From Hydrocarboniphaga daqingensis (GTDB lineage: Bacteria; Pseudomonadota; Gammaproteobacteria; Nevskiales; Nevskiaceae), in the NCBI RefSeq assembly GCF_900129825.1, contig NZ_FQWZ01000002.1, positions 62,001-126,000 of the forward strand: a stretch of 64,000 nt of DNA, read 5' to 3'. The notes under the pieces are model-generated. The model was not told the DNA's origin, did not search any database, and saw only the letters and a list, made by a program, of their open reading frames with translations. Shown here piece by piece: positions 55,431 through 64,000 of the stretch. A program made the position numbers and the translations under genes. Within the stretch, counting starts at the first letter, position 1. Each line of letters begins with the position of its first letter.

Positions 55431-56507
55431 TCAGTTCGGGTCAAACGCGCGAAACGCCAGCCCGCAGGCAATCAGCAGCGACGCCGAATCTCGCGCCAAC
55501 TGCGAGGGCTTGGCCTTGGGGCTGATGCTCATGTGCGCAAACGGCTTGGCGACGACGGTGGGAATCTTCAGCTGCTCCTGTATCGACCGATCGACACCAG
55601 CGATCTCGGCACATCCGCCGGCCAGAATGATCTGGTCGATCTGTGTGTGTTGTGACGACGAAGCGAAGAAAAACTGCAGTGAGCGATCGATCTGCTGCCC
55701 CATGTCGGCGACGAACGGCGTCAGCACGTTGAACACGTAGTCGTCTGGCAGGCTGTTGAAGCGCTTGGCCTTGGCGGCTTCCTCGACCGTGATGCCGTAA
55801 TAGCGGCTGATGTCGTCGGTGAGCTGGCGGCCGCCGAAGCTTTGCTCGCGGGTATAGACCGATTGCAGGTCATGCAGCACCAGCACGGAGGTGGTGGTGG
55901 CGCCCATGTCGATCAGCGCGATGGTTTTACCGTGCCCGGCGTCGGGCATCTGGTGCTGCAGGAACAGGCTGGAGTTCTGCAGCGCATGGTTTTCGATGTC
56001 GACGACACGCGGCGTCAGCCCGGCGATCTCCAACGCGGCGCAGCGCTGTTCGACCTGCTCCTTGCGGCACGCAGCGAGCAGCACGTCGACGTTGGCCGCA
56101 TCGCTGTCGCCGAGGACCTGAAAGTCGAGCGCCACTTCGTCGATCGCATACGGAATGTACTGATCGGCCTCGACCTTGATCTGCTCCTCCATGTCGAGTT
56201 CGGACAACGAGGCCTGCATCTGGATCACCTTGGTGATCACCGATGCACCGGACACAGCCAGCGCCGCGTGCGTGGTTCGCGTGCCAGCGCGGTTGACCGC
56301 GCGCGCGATGCATTCACCCACGACCTTCGGATCGACGATCTGCTTGTCGGCCACGGCGTCGGGCGGCAGCGGCTCGATGGCGTAGGTTTCGACGCGGTAG
56401 CTGTCGCCGCGACGCGACAACTCCAGCAGCTTGACCGCACTGGAACTGATATCCAGACCGATCAAGCCTTGCTGGCCCCCACCAAGCAGCGATTGCATGA
56501 GCGACAT
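55431..56507 (-). CDS. pilM: type IV pilus actin-like protein PilM
   Basis: PilM is a cytoplasmic FtsA/actin-fold protein that binds the PilN tail and couples the motor to the alignment complex. The 358 residues show GLIGLDISSSAVKLLELSRR (phosphate 1), EEQIKVEADQYIPYAIDEVA, IALIDMGATTTSVLVL (phosphate 2) and IILAGGCAEIAGVDRSIQEQ (adenosine site). It is the first gene of the pilMNOPQ operon and is divergent from mrcA, as in Pseudomonas. Confidence 0.97.
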   Translation of the reverse strand: MSLMQSLLGGGQQGLIGLDISSSAVKLLELSRRGDSYRVETYAIEPLPPDAVADKQIVDPKVVGECIARAVNRAGTRTTHAALAVSGASVITKVIQMQASLSELDMEEQIKVEADQYIPYAIDEVALDFQVLGDSDAANVDVLLAACRKEQVEQRCAALEIAGLTPRVVDIENHALQNSSLFLQHQMPDAGHGKTIALIDMGATTTSVLVLHDLQSVYTREQSFGGRQLTDDISRYYGITVEEAAKAKRFNSLPDDYVFNVLTPFVADMGQQIDRSLQFFFASSSQHTQIDQIILAGGCAEIAGVDRSIQEQLKIPTVVAKPFAHMSISPKAKPSQLARDSASLLIACGLAFRAFDPN

Positions 56508-56591
56508 TGCGTCCTAGCCCCCGTTTGACCCATGCGGCTGCCGCTCGGGCGACAAGACCTGCCGGGTGTGACGCAACCGGCTCCCAGCCGT

Positions 56592-56619
56592 AATATAGCC
56601 GACGAATTTAGTGAAGCAA
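56592..56619 (-). promoter_or_regulatory. candidate sigma-70-type promoter for pilM
   Basis: On the minus strand, TTGCTT (56614-56619) is separated by 16 bases from TATATT (56592-56597), a good -10 element in an unusually AT-rich patch of the 246-base gap between pilM and mrcA. It lies about 85 bases upstream of the pilM start. The -35 match is weak. Confidence 0.45.
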
Positions 56620-56753
56620 CAATAGCTTGCGCTGTGTCGTCCATCTGCATGGTTGGGGGCGGCACTACGCATTTCAGGGTCGATCGTCAAAATGTGTCGG
56701 TCGGGTTCAGAGGTTCTGGGATAGCGGTCAGTGGTTCTTCGAAGGAGCGTTTC

Positions 56754-59171
56754 TTGAGACTGCCGAGCCGCATGCTGTTGATACTCGCGGGGCTGATCCT
56801 TGTGGGTTTTGGGCTGCTGACCGGCGCGTTCTTCGCTGCCCAGTGGCACTACGGGCGTCAGCTGCCGCCAGTGTCCGCGATCCGCGAGATCCAGTTGCAG
56901 GTGCCGCTGCGCGTCTACACCCGCGACGGCAAGCTGATCGGCGAGTTCGGCGCCGAGCGCCGCGCACCACTGCGATACGACCAGATGCCACAGCGCATCG
57001 TCGATGCCTTCCTGGCGGCCGAAGACGATCGCTTCTTCGATCACCCCGGCGTCGACTGGAAAGGCCTGCTGCGCGCTGGCTTCGTGCTGGCCACCACCGG
57101 CCAAAAGAGCCAGGGCGGCAGCACGATCACGATGCAGCTGGCGCGCAATGTGTTCCTGTCGCCGGAACGCAGCTACGTGCGCAAGTTCAAGGAGATCCTG
57201 CTGGCCATGCGCATGGAGCATGAGCTGACCAAGCAGGAGATCCTCGAAACCTATTTGAACAAGATCTTCCTCGGTCAGCGTGCTTATGGCGTCGGCGCTG
57301 CGGCGCAGGTCTATTTCGGCGTCGAGCCGGCCGAGCTGAGCTGGTCGCAGGCGGCGCTGCTGGCGGGCCTGCCGAAGGCACCATCGCGCGACAATCCAGT
57401 GTCGGCGCCCGAGCGCGCCAAGGAGCGGCGCAACTATGTGCTGCGCCGGCTGCGCTCGCTGGAAAAGATATCCGAGCTCGACTATCAAGCCGCGTTGGCC
57501 GAGCCGGTCACGCTCAGGGCCGCGCTGCCGATGGTCGACGTCGACGCGCACTACGTTGCCGAGATGGTCCGCGCCGAGATGGTGTCGCGCTACGGCGAAG
57601 GTGCCTACACCGGCGGTTACCGGGTGACCGCGACGATCGACTCGACGCGGCAGGCTGCCGCCAATCGCGCGGTGCGCGCTGCGCTGATCGCCTACGAGGA
57701 ACGCCACGGCTGGCGCGGCCCCGAAACGGTATTGCCCGAATCGCTGCTGGCCGAGACGCAAACCGGCCGCGCCAGTGCCGATGGTCTGGGCGGCTTCCTC
57801 GACGCATTGCCGACGGCCGCCGGGTTGGTGCCAGCGGCCGTGGTGTCGTTCGACGCCGGCAGCTTGCGCTTGCTGACGCGCAGCAGCGGTCTGGTCGAAC
57901 TGGCGCCCGAGGACTACAAGTGGGCCGGCCTGTCGGCGAAGAAGACGCTCAAGCGCGGCGACGTCGTACGCGTGCGCCGTGACGGCGAACGCTGGCGTCT
58001 GGCCAAGCTGCCGCAAGCGCAAGGCTCGCTGGTCGCGCTCGACCCCCATGACGGCGCGCTGGTGGCGCTGGTCGGCGGCTACGACTTTCTGTTGAACAAG
58101 TACAACCGCGTGCTGCAGGCGCACCGCCAGGTCGGCTCCGGCTTCAAGCCGTTCCTGTACACCTCGGCGTTCCAGTTCGGCTTCACACCCGCGTCGATCG
58201 TGCTCGATGCGCCGGTGGTGTTCGACGATGCCAATCTGGAAGGCGCGTGGCGCCCCGAGAATTACGGCGGCGACTTCAAGGGGCCGATGCGCTTGCGCGA
58301 GGCGCTGGTGCAGTCGCGCAACCTGGTGTCCGTGCGGCTGCTGCAAGCGGTCGGCGTCGACTTCGCGCGTGACTTCATCAGCCGCTTCGGCCTGCCCAAG
58401 GACCGGATGCCACGCGACTTGTCGATGGCGCTCGGCAGCGCCACGTTCACCCCAATGGAGATGGCGCGCGCCTACAGCGTGCTGGCCAACGGCGGCTTTC
58501 TGGTCGAGCCGTATTTCATCGACGAAATCCTCGATTCGCGCGGCCAGAGCCTGTTCAAGGCCAAACCGCTGGTCGCCTGCGCCGAATGCGCGCAGCAGAT
58601 CGTCGACAGCAGCAGCCAGACCGCAGCAGCAGCGCCCGGCAAGCCCGCCGCCGCGCTGCCGCCGACGCCGTCGGCCGACGGCTTGGCGCCGCAGGTGGTC
58701 GATCCTGGACTGGTCTGGATGGTCGACGACGTGCTGCGCGAAGTGGTCACGCGCGGCACTGCCACGCAGGCGCGAGCGCTGGGCCGCGCTGACATCCGCG
58801 GCAAGACCGGCACAACCAACGACGAGACCGACGCCTGGTTCAACGGCTTCAACACGCAACTGGTCGCGATCACCTGGGTCGGCTTCGACCAGCCGCAACC
58901 GCTGGGGCGAGGCGAAGTCGGCGGTCGCGCTGCATTGCCGATCTGGATCGACTTCATGCGCACCGCACTCAAGGGCCGGCCCGAGTCGGTGCTGCCGACG
59001 CCGTCGACGCTGGTGCCGGTGGCCGTCGACAGCCGCAGCGGCCGGCCGGTGGCCACCGAGACGCCCGGCGCGATCACCGAATACATGCCGGCCGAGCGTC
59101 TGCAGCAGGTGCAGCAGGACGCCGAGCGCGCGCCGCCCGAGAAAACCGTCAGCGAAGACGAGTTGTTCTAG
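56754..59171 (+). CDS. mrcA: penicillin-binding protein 1A (bifunctional glycosyltransferase/transpeptidase)
   Basis: This class A PBP polymerises and crosslinks peptidoglycan. The start is TTG 56754, with AAGGAG at ideal six-base spacing; ATG 56772 is an alternative, and upstream in-frame starts lack support. There are 805 residues: a membrane anchor (MLLILAGLILVGFGLLTGAF), the GT51 domain (AFLAAEDDRFFDHPGVDW, GGSTITMQLARNVF, EILETYLNKIFLG), an OB-like insert (about 250-420) and the transpeptidase with SGFK (active Ser), SRN and GKTGTTNDETDAWF. It is divergent from pilM, as in Pseudomonas. Confidence 0.95.
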   Translation: MRLPSRMLLILAGLILVGFGLLTGAFFAAQWHYGRQLPPVSAIREIQLQVPLRVYTRDGKLIGEFGAERRAPLRYDQMPQRIVDAFLAAEDDRFFDHPGVDWKGLLRAGFVLATTGQKSQGGSTITMQLARNVFLSPERSYVRKFKEILLAMRMEHELTKQEILETYLNKIFLGQRAYGVGAAAQVYFGVEPAELSWSQAALLAGLPKAPSRDNPVSAPERAKERRNYVLRRLRSLEKISELDYQAALAEPVTLRAALPMVDVDAHYVAEMVRAEMVSRYGEGAYTGGYRVTATIDSTRQAAANRAVRAALIAYEERHGWRGPETVLPESLLAETQTGRASADGLGGFLDALPTAAGLVPAAVVSFDAGSLRLLTRSSGLVELAPEDYKWAGLSAKKTLKRGDVVRVRRDGERWRLAKLPQAQGSLVALDPHDGALVALVGGYDFLLNKYNRVLQAHRQVGSGFKPFLYTSAFQFGFTPASIVLDAPVVFDDANLEGAWRPENYGGDFKGPMRLREALVQSRNLVSVRLLQAVGVDFARDFISRFGLPKDRMPRDLSMALGSATFTPMEMARAYSVLANGGFLVEPYFIDEILDSRGQSLFKAKPLVACAECAQQIVDSSSQTAAAAPGKPAAALPPTPSADGLAPQVVDPGLVWMVDDVLREVVTRGTATQARALGRADIRGKTGTTNDETDAWFNGFNTQLVAITWVGFDQPQPLGRGEVGGRAALPIWIDFMRTALKGRPESVLPTPSTLVPVAVDSRSGRPVATETPGAITEYMPAERLQQVQQDAERAPPEKTVSEDELF

Positions 59172-59286
59172 CCCCGGCCACGCGGCCGGCGCGCGACCAT
59201 TTTCGCGCGCCGGCATTCCGTGTTATCCATGTCGTCAGCGCGGCTCGACGCCGCTCGACACTTCGCAATCCAAGCCGGAAACGACC

Positions 59287-59901
59287 ATGGGCAAGCGCGC
59301 GATAGGCTTTCAACGCGAAATCGTCGCCGAGGCTGCACGCCTCATCTGCGAGGAACGGCTGACCGACTACCGGTTGGCCAAGCAAAAGGCCGCCGAGCGG
59401 CTCGGGCTGTCGGCGCGCTCGCAGATGCCCGAGAACGCGCTGATCCACGAAGCAGTGATCGAATACCAGCGGCTGTTCGGCGGCGCCGAATACGCCGAGC
59501 ACCTGCAGGCGCTCCGCCGGACCGCGGTGCGTGCGATGAAGCTGTTGGCCGAGTTCACGCCGCGACTGGTCGGGGCCACGGTCACCGGCGCCACGACCGA
59601 CGCGCATCTGGTGCGGCTGCACGGCTTTGCCGACAAGCCCGAAATGCTCGACATGTTCCTGCAGAACCGCAACATTCCCTACGAGACCAGCGACCGGCGC
59701 TACCGCTATCCGGACGGTCGCATCGACGACGTGCCGACCTGCGAATTCCTGGCCGGCGAGATCGGCGTCGAAATCGCGATGTTTCCGGTCGAAGACCTGC
59801 GCCGCGCGCCGCTGTCACCGCACGACGGCCTGCCGATGAAGCGGCTGACGCTGGAACAAGCCGAGCGCCTGGCCGAAGAACCGATCGACATCGCGTCCTG
59901 A
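59287..59901 (+). CDS. conserved hypothetical protein with a possible nucleotidyltransferase-like core
   Basis: The 204-residue protein has an N-terminal helical part (IVAEAARLICEERLTDYRLA KQKAAERLG) reminiscent of small DNA-binding helices, then LVGATVTGATTDAHLVRLHG, which resembles the strand-turn region of nucleotidyltransferase folds. Next comes FLQNRNIPYETSDRRYRYPD and GEIGVEIAMFPVEDLRRAPL. I recognise similar proteins in other gammaproteobacteria but not a tested function. It follows mrcA by 115 bases and ends at a strong terminator. Confidence 0.65.
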   Translation: MGKRAIGFQREIVAEAARLICEERLTDYRLAKQKAAERLGLSARSQMPENALIHEAVIEYQRLFGGAEYAEHLQALRRTAVRAMKLLAEFTPRLVGATVTGATTDAHLVRLHGFADKPEMLDMFLQNRNIPYETSDRRYRYPDGRIDDVPTCEFLAGEIGVEIAMFPVEDLRRAPLSPHDGLPMKRLTLEQAERLAEEPIDIAS

Positions 59902-59921
59902 TCGCTGCCGTCCTCGCCAAC

Positions 59922-59950
59922 AAAAAAAGCCGGCTTTCGCCGGCTTTTTT
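59922..59950. terminator. bidirectional intrinsic terminator between the hypothetical gene and gltA
   Basis: A stem AGCCGGC/GCCGGCT with loop TTTC is flanked by seven A on the left and six T on the right. It therefore works as a Rho-independent terminator on both strands for the two convergent genes. It is the clearest terminator in the window. Confidence 0.93.
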
Positions 59951-59968
59951 GTGTCGCTTGCGAACCGA

Positions 59969-61264
59969 TCAGCGCTGGTCGCAGGGGACGTAGTTACGCA
60001 CCGGCGCGCCGGTGTAGACCTGACGCGGACGCGCGATGCGCGTGCTGCTGTCGGCGGTCATTTCCATCCAGTGCGCGCACCAGCCCACGGTGCGGGCCAC
60101 GGCGAACATCGGCGTGAACATGTTGACCGGGATGCCGAGCGCTTCGTAGATGATGCCGGAGTAGAAGTCGACGTTCGGGTAGAGCTTGCGCTGCTTGAAG
60201 TAGTCGTCCGACAGCGCGATTTCTTCGAGCTTGAGGGCCAGCTCCATCTTCGGATCGTTTTCCTTGCCCAGATGCTTGAGCACCTTGTGGCACTGCTCGC
60301 GGATGATCTTGGCGCGCGGGTCGAAGTTCTTGTACACGCGGTGACCAAAGCCCATCAGGCGGACGCCTTCGACCTTGTTCTTGACCTTGTTCATGAACTC
60401 GGGGACGTGCTTGGCGTCGCCGATTTCGTCGAGCATGTTCAGCACCGCTTCGTTGGCGCCGCCGTGCAGCGGGCCCCACAGCGCCGCGATGCCCGAGCTG
60501 ATGGCCGCATACGGGTTGCAGCCGGTGGAGCCGGCCATGCGCACCGTCGAGGTCGATGCGTTCTGCTCGTGGTCGGCATGCAGGATGAACAGCACGTCCA
60601 GCGCGCGAGCGGCGACCGGGTCGACGTGGTAGGGCTCGGCCGGCACCGCGAACATCATCTGCAGCAGGTTGCTGCAATAGTCGAGATTGTTCTGCGGGTG
60701 CATGAACGGCTGGCCGTAGAACTTCTTGTAGGCCGCTGCGGCGATCGTCGGGATCTTGGCGATCATCCGGTGAGCAAAGATCTCGCGGTGCTTCGGATCT
60801 TTGTTGTTGGTCGTGTCGTGATAGAACGCCGACAGCGCGCCGACGACGCCGGTCAGCATCGCCATCGGATGCGCGTCGTAGTAGAAGCCGTCGAAGAAGC
60901 GCTTGACGCCTTCGTTGATCATCGTGTGACGGCGGATCGAGCCTTCGAAGGCTTCGAGCTGGTCTTTCTTCGGCAGCTCGCCGTGCAGCACCAGGTAGCA
61001 GACTTCGATGAAGCTGCTGTGCTCGGCCAGCTGGTCGACCGGATAGCCGCGATACAGCAGCACGCCTTCGTCGCCGTCGATGTAGGTGATCGCGCTCTTG
61101 GTCGAGCAGGTCGACGTGAAGCCAGGGTCGTAGGTGAAGATGCCGAGCTTGTCGTAAACCTTGCCGACATCGGCTCCCGGCGTGCCGATCGTGCCGGTGA
61201 CCAGCGGAAGTTCGGTCTTCTCGCCGGTCTGGTTGTTGAGAAGGCTGTATGTCGCTTGGGTCAT
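59969..61264 (-). CDS. gltA: citrate synthase (type II)
   Basis: GltA condenses oxaloacetate and acetyl-CoA at the entry to the TCA cycle. It has 431 residues. It shows [59 protein letters not shown] with [13 protein letters not shown] (catalytic His region), and [18 protein letters not shown]. The length and N-terminal domain are of the hexameric proteobacterial type. TTGGAG precedes the ATG at 61262-61264. An upstream in-frame start (61297) is less supported. Confidence 0.97.
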   Translation of the reverse strand: MTQATYSLLNNQTGEKTELPLVTGTIGTPGADVGKVYDKLGIFTYDPGFTSTCSTKSAITYIDGDEGVLLYRGYPVDQLAEHSSFIEVCYLVLHGELPKKDQLEAFEGSIRRHTMINEGVKRFFDGFYYDAHPMAMLTGVVGALSAFYHDTTNNKDPKHREIFAHRMIAKIPTIAAAAYKKFYGQPFMHPQNNLDYCSNLLQMMFAVPAEPYHVDPVAARALDVLFILHADHEQNASTSTVRMAGSTGCNPYAAISSGIAALWGPLHGGANEAVLNMLDEIGDAKHVPEFMNKVKNKVEGVRLMGFGHRVYKNFDPRAKIIREQCHKVLKHLGKENDPKMELALKLEEIALSDDYFKQRKLYPNVDFYSGIIYEALGIPVNMFTPMFAVARTVGWCAHWMEMTADSSTRIARPRQVYTGAPVRNYVPCDQR

Positions 61265-61500
61265 CCGTTCACTCCAAACCTGCGTGGGCTGGACCACTCC
61301 GCTGGCGGGTCAGTGACAGGCGCGCCGCTCCTCACGGGAGAAACGCCGCTGAATCAGACCGTCGGGGAGTCGGACCAAAATCGGGGGTGCATTGCTGCGC
61401 TGCGATTATCGCTCGCAGTCCACTCGGCTTACAACGCAGTCAGACGACCGCCGCCTACCGCTGCGCCTGTCATGGCGACCGAACAGGCGCCACAACGCAA

Positions 61501-61523
61501 ACGGCCGCCTCGAGGGCGGCCGT
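61501..61523 (-). terminator. hairpin terminator after rpmE2
   Basis: A nine-base stem ACGGCCGCC/GGCGGCCGT with a five-base loop starts 24 bases after the L31 stop on the minus strand. It is followed by TTGCGTT, a weak T tract. Confidence 0.6.
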
Positions 61524-61547
61524 CGCGTGCAGCGGGACGACAGAGCG

Positions 61548-61787
61548 TTAAGCGGCGTAGCGCTTGCGGAACTTGTCGACGCGGCCGCCGACGTCGAGCA
61601 CTTTCTGCTTGCCCGTGTAGAACGGGTGGCTGACGCTGGAGATATCGAGGTTCACGAGCGGGTATTCGACGCCGTCGATCGTGGTCTTGTCACGGGTCTG
61701 GACCGTCGAACGGATGATGAACACCTGGTCGGCGCCGATATCTTTGAAGGCGACCGCACGATACGTAGGGTGGATACCGTCTTTCAT
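61548..61787 (-). CDS. rpmE2: 50S ribosomal protein L31, type B
   Basis: The 79-residue protein (MKDGIHPTYRAVAFKDIGAD, then YPLVNLDISSVSHPFYTGKQ) is the zinc-free type B form of L31, lacking the CxxC pairs of type A. In many bacteria this form replaces the zinc version when zinc is scarce. No Zur site was identified upstream. Its position next to gltA recalls Xanthomonas-type genomes. Confidence 0.95.
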   Translation of the reverse strand: MKDGIHPTYRAVAFKDIGADQVFIIRSTVQTRDKTTIDGVEYPLVNLDISSVSHPFYTGKQKVLDVGGRVDKFRKRYAA

Positions 61788-61852
61788 CTCGAAACCAGTG
61801 GAAACACAAAAGGGCGCGCAGTCTACTCAAGCGGCCGGCGCAGCGCAACGCC

Positions 61853-62038
61853 TCACTCGTCTTCGGTACGGCCGTCGACCTCAAAGCCACCTTCGTCGTC
61901 GACCCGCAAGCTGACGACGATCGGCCGGCAACAGACCGAGCAATCCTCGATGTAGGTCTGCGACCCGACCGACAGGTCCAGCTCCAGCGGGATCGATTCC
62001 CAGCAGTAGGGGCAGGTGATCGTGGCGTCTTCGAGCAT
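61853..62038 (-). CDS. CPXCG motif-containing cysteine-rich protein
   Basis: This small 61-residue protein has ITCPYCWESIPLELD and IEDCSVCCRPIVVSL, two Cys pairs that would bind one zinc. The C-terminus is acidic (GGFEVDGRTEDE). The family is common in gammaproteobacteria and has no known role. Here the first motif reads CPYCW, not CPxCG. It lies 23 bases after hemW on the same strand. Confidence 0.85.
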   Translation of the reverse strand: MLEDATITCPYCWESIPLELDLSVGSQTYIEDCSVCCRPIVVSLRVDDEGGFEVDGRTEDE

Positions 62039-62061
62039 GGCGTGGGTCCGGTGGCGGGGAT

Positions 62062-63234
62062 CTACAGCAGCGTGGTCAACAGCGTGTTCAAGTGTTGCAG
62101 GCCCAGCGGCGTCGGTCGCAGGCCGGTGTCGTCGGCCACGACCATCGCCTGTGCGGCCGGGCCGGCCAGCGCGGCGCGCAGCACCGACGATGGCAGGCCG
62201 GTGCGCTGCTCGAACTCATCCCAACCGAAGCCGGCGTCGAGCCGCAGCGCGTTCATGCAGAACTCGAATACGAGCTCGCCGGCCGAAACGATGCGGTCTT
62301 CCTGAATCATTTCGGCGCTGCCGGCCGTGTCGAGATAGGCCTTGGGGTGCTTGTGGCGCGCGCGGCGGCGCACGCCGGCACTGCCACTGAGCTTGGCGTG
62401 GGCACCAGCGCCGAGCCCCAGGTAATCGCCAAAGCGCCAGTAGTTCAGGTTGTGACGGGCTTGCCGCCCGCTGCGGGCGTAGGCGCTGACTTCGTAGCGG
62501 GCGAAGCCGGCGGCGGCCAGGCGCTGCAAGCCCTGCTGCTGCATCGTCCACGCCTCGTCGTCGGCCGGCAGCGGCGGCGGCCGCGCGGCGAACTCGGTGT
62601 TGGGCTCCAGCGTCAACTGGTAATACGACAGATGCTCGGGCTCCAGCGCCAGCGCGGCGGCCAGGTCGGCGTCGGCCTGCTCCGGCGTCTGCTCGGGCAA
62701 GGCGAACATCAGGTCGAGATTGAGGTTGTCGAAGCCGGCGCGGCGCGCGACAGCGACCGCCGATCGCACCGCGTCGGGGTCGTGGATGCGGCCGAGCCGC
62801 TTGAGCTGGGCCGCGTCCATCGACTGCACGCCGATCGAAAGCCGGTTGATGCCGGCCATGCGGTAATCAGCAAAATGCGCCTCGTCGATCGTGCCGGGGT
62901 TGGCTTCGAGCGTGATCTCGATGTCGTCGGCAAACGACAGCCGCTGCGACAGCGCCGCCAGCAATCCGCCGAGCGCGCGGCCCGAGAACAAGCTCGGCGT
63001 ACCACCGCCCATGAAGATGCTGCGGATCGGGCGCTGCGGCAGATCCGGATGCTGGTCGAGGTCGAACGCTAAGTCGCGCAGCAGCGCGTCGATGTAGGCG
63101 GACTCGGGCACGTCGCCGCGCAGCGCGTGGCTATTGAAGTCGCAGTACGGGCATTTGCGCACGCACCACGGAAAGTGCAGATACAACGACAGCGGTATGC
63201 ACGCCGCTTCCAGCGGCGGCGGTGCTGGGTTCAC
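62062..63234 (-). CDS. hemW: radical SAM heme chaperone HemW
   Basis: HemW, formerly called oxygen-independent coproporphyrinogen oxidase-like, binds heme and delivers it to respiratory enzymes. The 390 residues show LYLHFPWCVRKCPYCDFNSH (CxxxCxxC for the 4Fe-4S cluster), IFMGGGTPSLFSG, ITLEANPGTIDEAHF, NRLSIGVQSMDAAQLKRLGR and NLDLMFALPEQTPEQ. The C-terminal HemN domain runs to HLNTLLTTLL. The start is GTG at 63232-63234, overlapping the rdgB stop as GTGA. Confidence 0.95.
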   Translation of the reverse strand: MNPAPPPLEAACIPLSLYLHFPWCVRKCPYCDFNSHALRGDVPESAYIDALLRDLAFDLDQHPDLPQRPIRSIFMGGGTPSLFSGRALGGLLAALSQRLSFADDIEITLEANPGTIDEAHFADYRMAGINRLSIGVQSMDAAQLKRLGRIHDPDAVRSAVAVARRAGFDNLNLDLMFALPEQTPEQADADLAAALALEPEHLSYYQLTLEPNTEFAARPPPLPADDEAWTMQQQGLQRLAAAGFARYEVSAYARSGRQARHNLNYWRFGDYLGLGAGAHAKLSGSAGVRRRARHKHPKAYLDTAGSAEMIQEDRIVSAGELVFEFCMNALRLDAGFGWDEFEQRTGLPSSVLRAALAGPAAQAMVVADDTGLRPTPLGLQHLNTLLTTLL

Positions 63235-63827
63235 CCGCCCGCCTGCTGCAGCGCGGCCAGCAGCACCGTGATCGCCTGCGCCCGGTGGCTGACCTGATTC
63301 TTCAGCGCCGCACTCATTTCAGCGGCGCCGAGCTGGTGCTGCACGTCGAAAAACAGCGGGTCGTAGCCGAAGCCGCCGGTGCCGCGCGGGGCCTCAAGAA
63401 TGCGGCCGGACCAGCAGCCTTGTGCGATCACCGGCACCGGGTCGCCGGCATGGCGCAGGAAGGCCAGCAGGCTGACAAAGCGGGCGCTCCGCTGTTCCGG
63501 CGGCAGCCCGGCCAGTGCGTCGAGCAGCTTGGCGTTGTTGTCGGCATCACCGGCGCGCGGGCCGGCATAACGGGCCGACCAGACGCCCGGCGCACCGTTG
63601 AGTGCGGCGACTTCCAGCCCGGAATCGTCGGCCAGCGCCGGCAAGCCGGACGCGCGCGCCGCATGACGCGCCTTGATCAGCGCGTTTTCGACGAAGGTGC
63701 CGGCCGTTTCGTCGGGGACCTCGTCGGTGAATTCGCTAACCAGATGCAGCGTCCAGTGCAGCGGCGCAAGCAGCGCCTGCATTTCGACGAGCTTGCCGGC
63801 ATTGCGGCTGGCGAGGACGACGTCCAT
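63231..63827 (-). CDS. rdgB: dITP/XTP pyrophosphatase
   Basis: RdgB removes non-canonical purine triphosphates (dITP, XTP). The 198 residues show VVLASRNAGKLVEMQALL, FVENALIKARHAAR, ALADDSGLEVAALNGAPGVW SARYAG, GTGGFGYDPLFF and the C-terminal KNQVSHRAQAI. It starts eight bases after rph and overlaps hemW by four; rph-rdgB-hemW is a standard gammaproteobacterial order. Confidence 0.97.
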   Translation of the reverse strand: MDVVLASRNAGKLVEMQALLAPLHWTLHLVSEFTDEVPDETAGTFVENALIKARHAARASGLPALADDSGLEVAALNGAPGVWSARYAGPRAGDADNNAKLLDALAGLPPEQRSARFVSLLAFLRHAGDPVPVIAQGCWSGRILEAPRGTGGFGYDPLFFDVQHQLGAAEMSAALKNQVSHRAQAITVLLAALQQAGG

Positions 63828-63835
63828 CGCCCGGC

Positions 63836-64000
63836 CTAGCCGGCCAGCGCCTCGCGCTGCGCCGCCAGCAACTCGCCGATGCCCTTGGCGGCATAGTCGA
63901 GCAGCTGATTGAGCTCGTCGCGGCGGAACGCGTGACCCTCGGCCGTGCCCTGCACTTCAATGAAGTGGCCGGCCTCGTTCATCACCACGTTCATGTCGCA
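63836..64000 (-). CDS. rph: ribonuclease PH, C-terminal part (cut by window edge)
   Basis: RNase PH trims tRNA 3' ends by phosphorolysis. Only the last 54 residues are in the window: [36 protein letters not shown] to the end QREALAG, with the TAG at 63836-63838. CDMNVVM and IEVQGTAEG are diagnostic of the family's C-terminal region. The start lies beyond base 64000. Confidence 0.94.
   Translation of the reverse strand, partial: CDMNVVMNEAGHFIEVQGTAEGHAFRRDELNQLLDYAAKGIGELLAAQREALAG

Overview
The window is 64 kb of dense, high-GC bacterial chromosome. The gene set (split PntAA/PntAB/PntB transhydrogenase, mrcA divergent from pilMNOPQ followed by aroK-aroB, gltA beside a type B L31 gene, HrpA, YceH, MtfA, HemW/RdgB/Rph) points to a gammaproteobacterium. 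The gltA-rpmE2 neighbourhood and the repeats with CCCTCTCCC cores suggest Lysobacterales (Xanthomonadales) or a close relative. That placement is inference, because no rRNA or tRNA gene is present to confirm it.

Layout. 1-5.9 kb (minus strand): an RND permease, membrane-fusion protein and SIMPL-domain protein chained by 4-base overlaps, then purE-purK (purK cut by the window edge). 6.0-10.2 kb (plus): sufT, apaG, uvrD, mtfA. 10.2-13.3 kb (minus): a DUF3192 lipoprotein, a SPOR-domain protein and argS. 13.3-17.8 kb (plus): an NAD-dependent epimerase, mscL and the three-gene proton-translocating transhydrogenase. 17.9-21.6 kb (minus): a DUF2799 lipoprotein and a small accessory cassette of two membrane proteins of unknown function plus a GH19-type lysozyme/chitinase. 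21.8-24.5 kb: yhhQ, pyrF and a SAM methyltransferase with a single-base frameshift. 24.7-32.1 kb (minus): hrpA, followed with a 4-base overlap by a SNF2 helicase. 32.2-33.7 kb: a DUF6279 lipoprotein and yceH. 33.8-38.1 kb (plus): a pilin/minor-pilin operon ending in a 730-residue pseudopilin. 38.1-45.1 kb (minus): glutamate synthase gltB and gltD, separated by a 0.93-kb tandem repeat array. 45.2-46.0 kb: a Phd/PIN-type toxin-antitoxin-like pair. 46.0-56.5 kb (minus): pilMNOPQ, an Ig-like lipoprotein, aroK, aroB, dgt and a DUF962 gene, apparently one long transcript. 56.7-59.9 kb (plus): mrcA and a conserved hypothetical. 60-64 kb (minus): gltA, rpmE2, a CPXCG protein, hemW, rdgB and rph (cut by the window edge).

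Most of the window is housekeeping: purine and pyrimidine synthesis, glutamate and shikimate synthesis, translation, cell wall, redox balance and type IV pilus assembly. The strongest unexplained signal is a repeat family. It forms a five-copy array between gltB and gltD, and it also lies inside hrpA together with a DUF559 (Vsr-like) endonuclease domain. That domain is bracketed by 9-base inverted repeats matching the ends of the repeat units, and it is read in frame with the helicase. This looks like a protein-coding-compatible mobile element in which the endonuclease may mobilise the repeats. Other items worth a look are the GH19/membrane cassette, the beta-helix-like pseudopilin, the Ig-like lipoprotein between pilQ and aroK, and the twin operator in front of the toxin-antitoxin pair.

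The only stretch over 300 bases without a gene is 39595-40561, which is filled by the repeat array.
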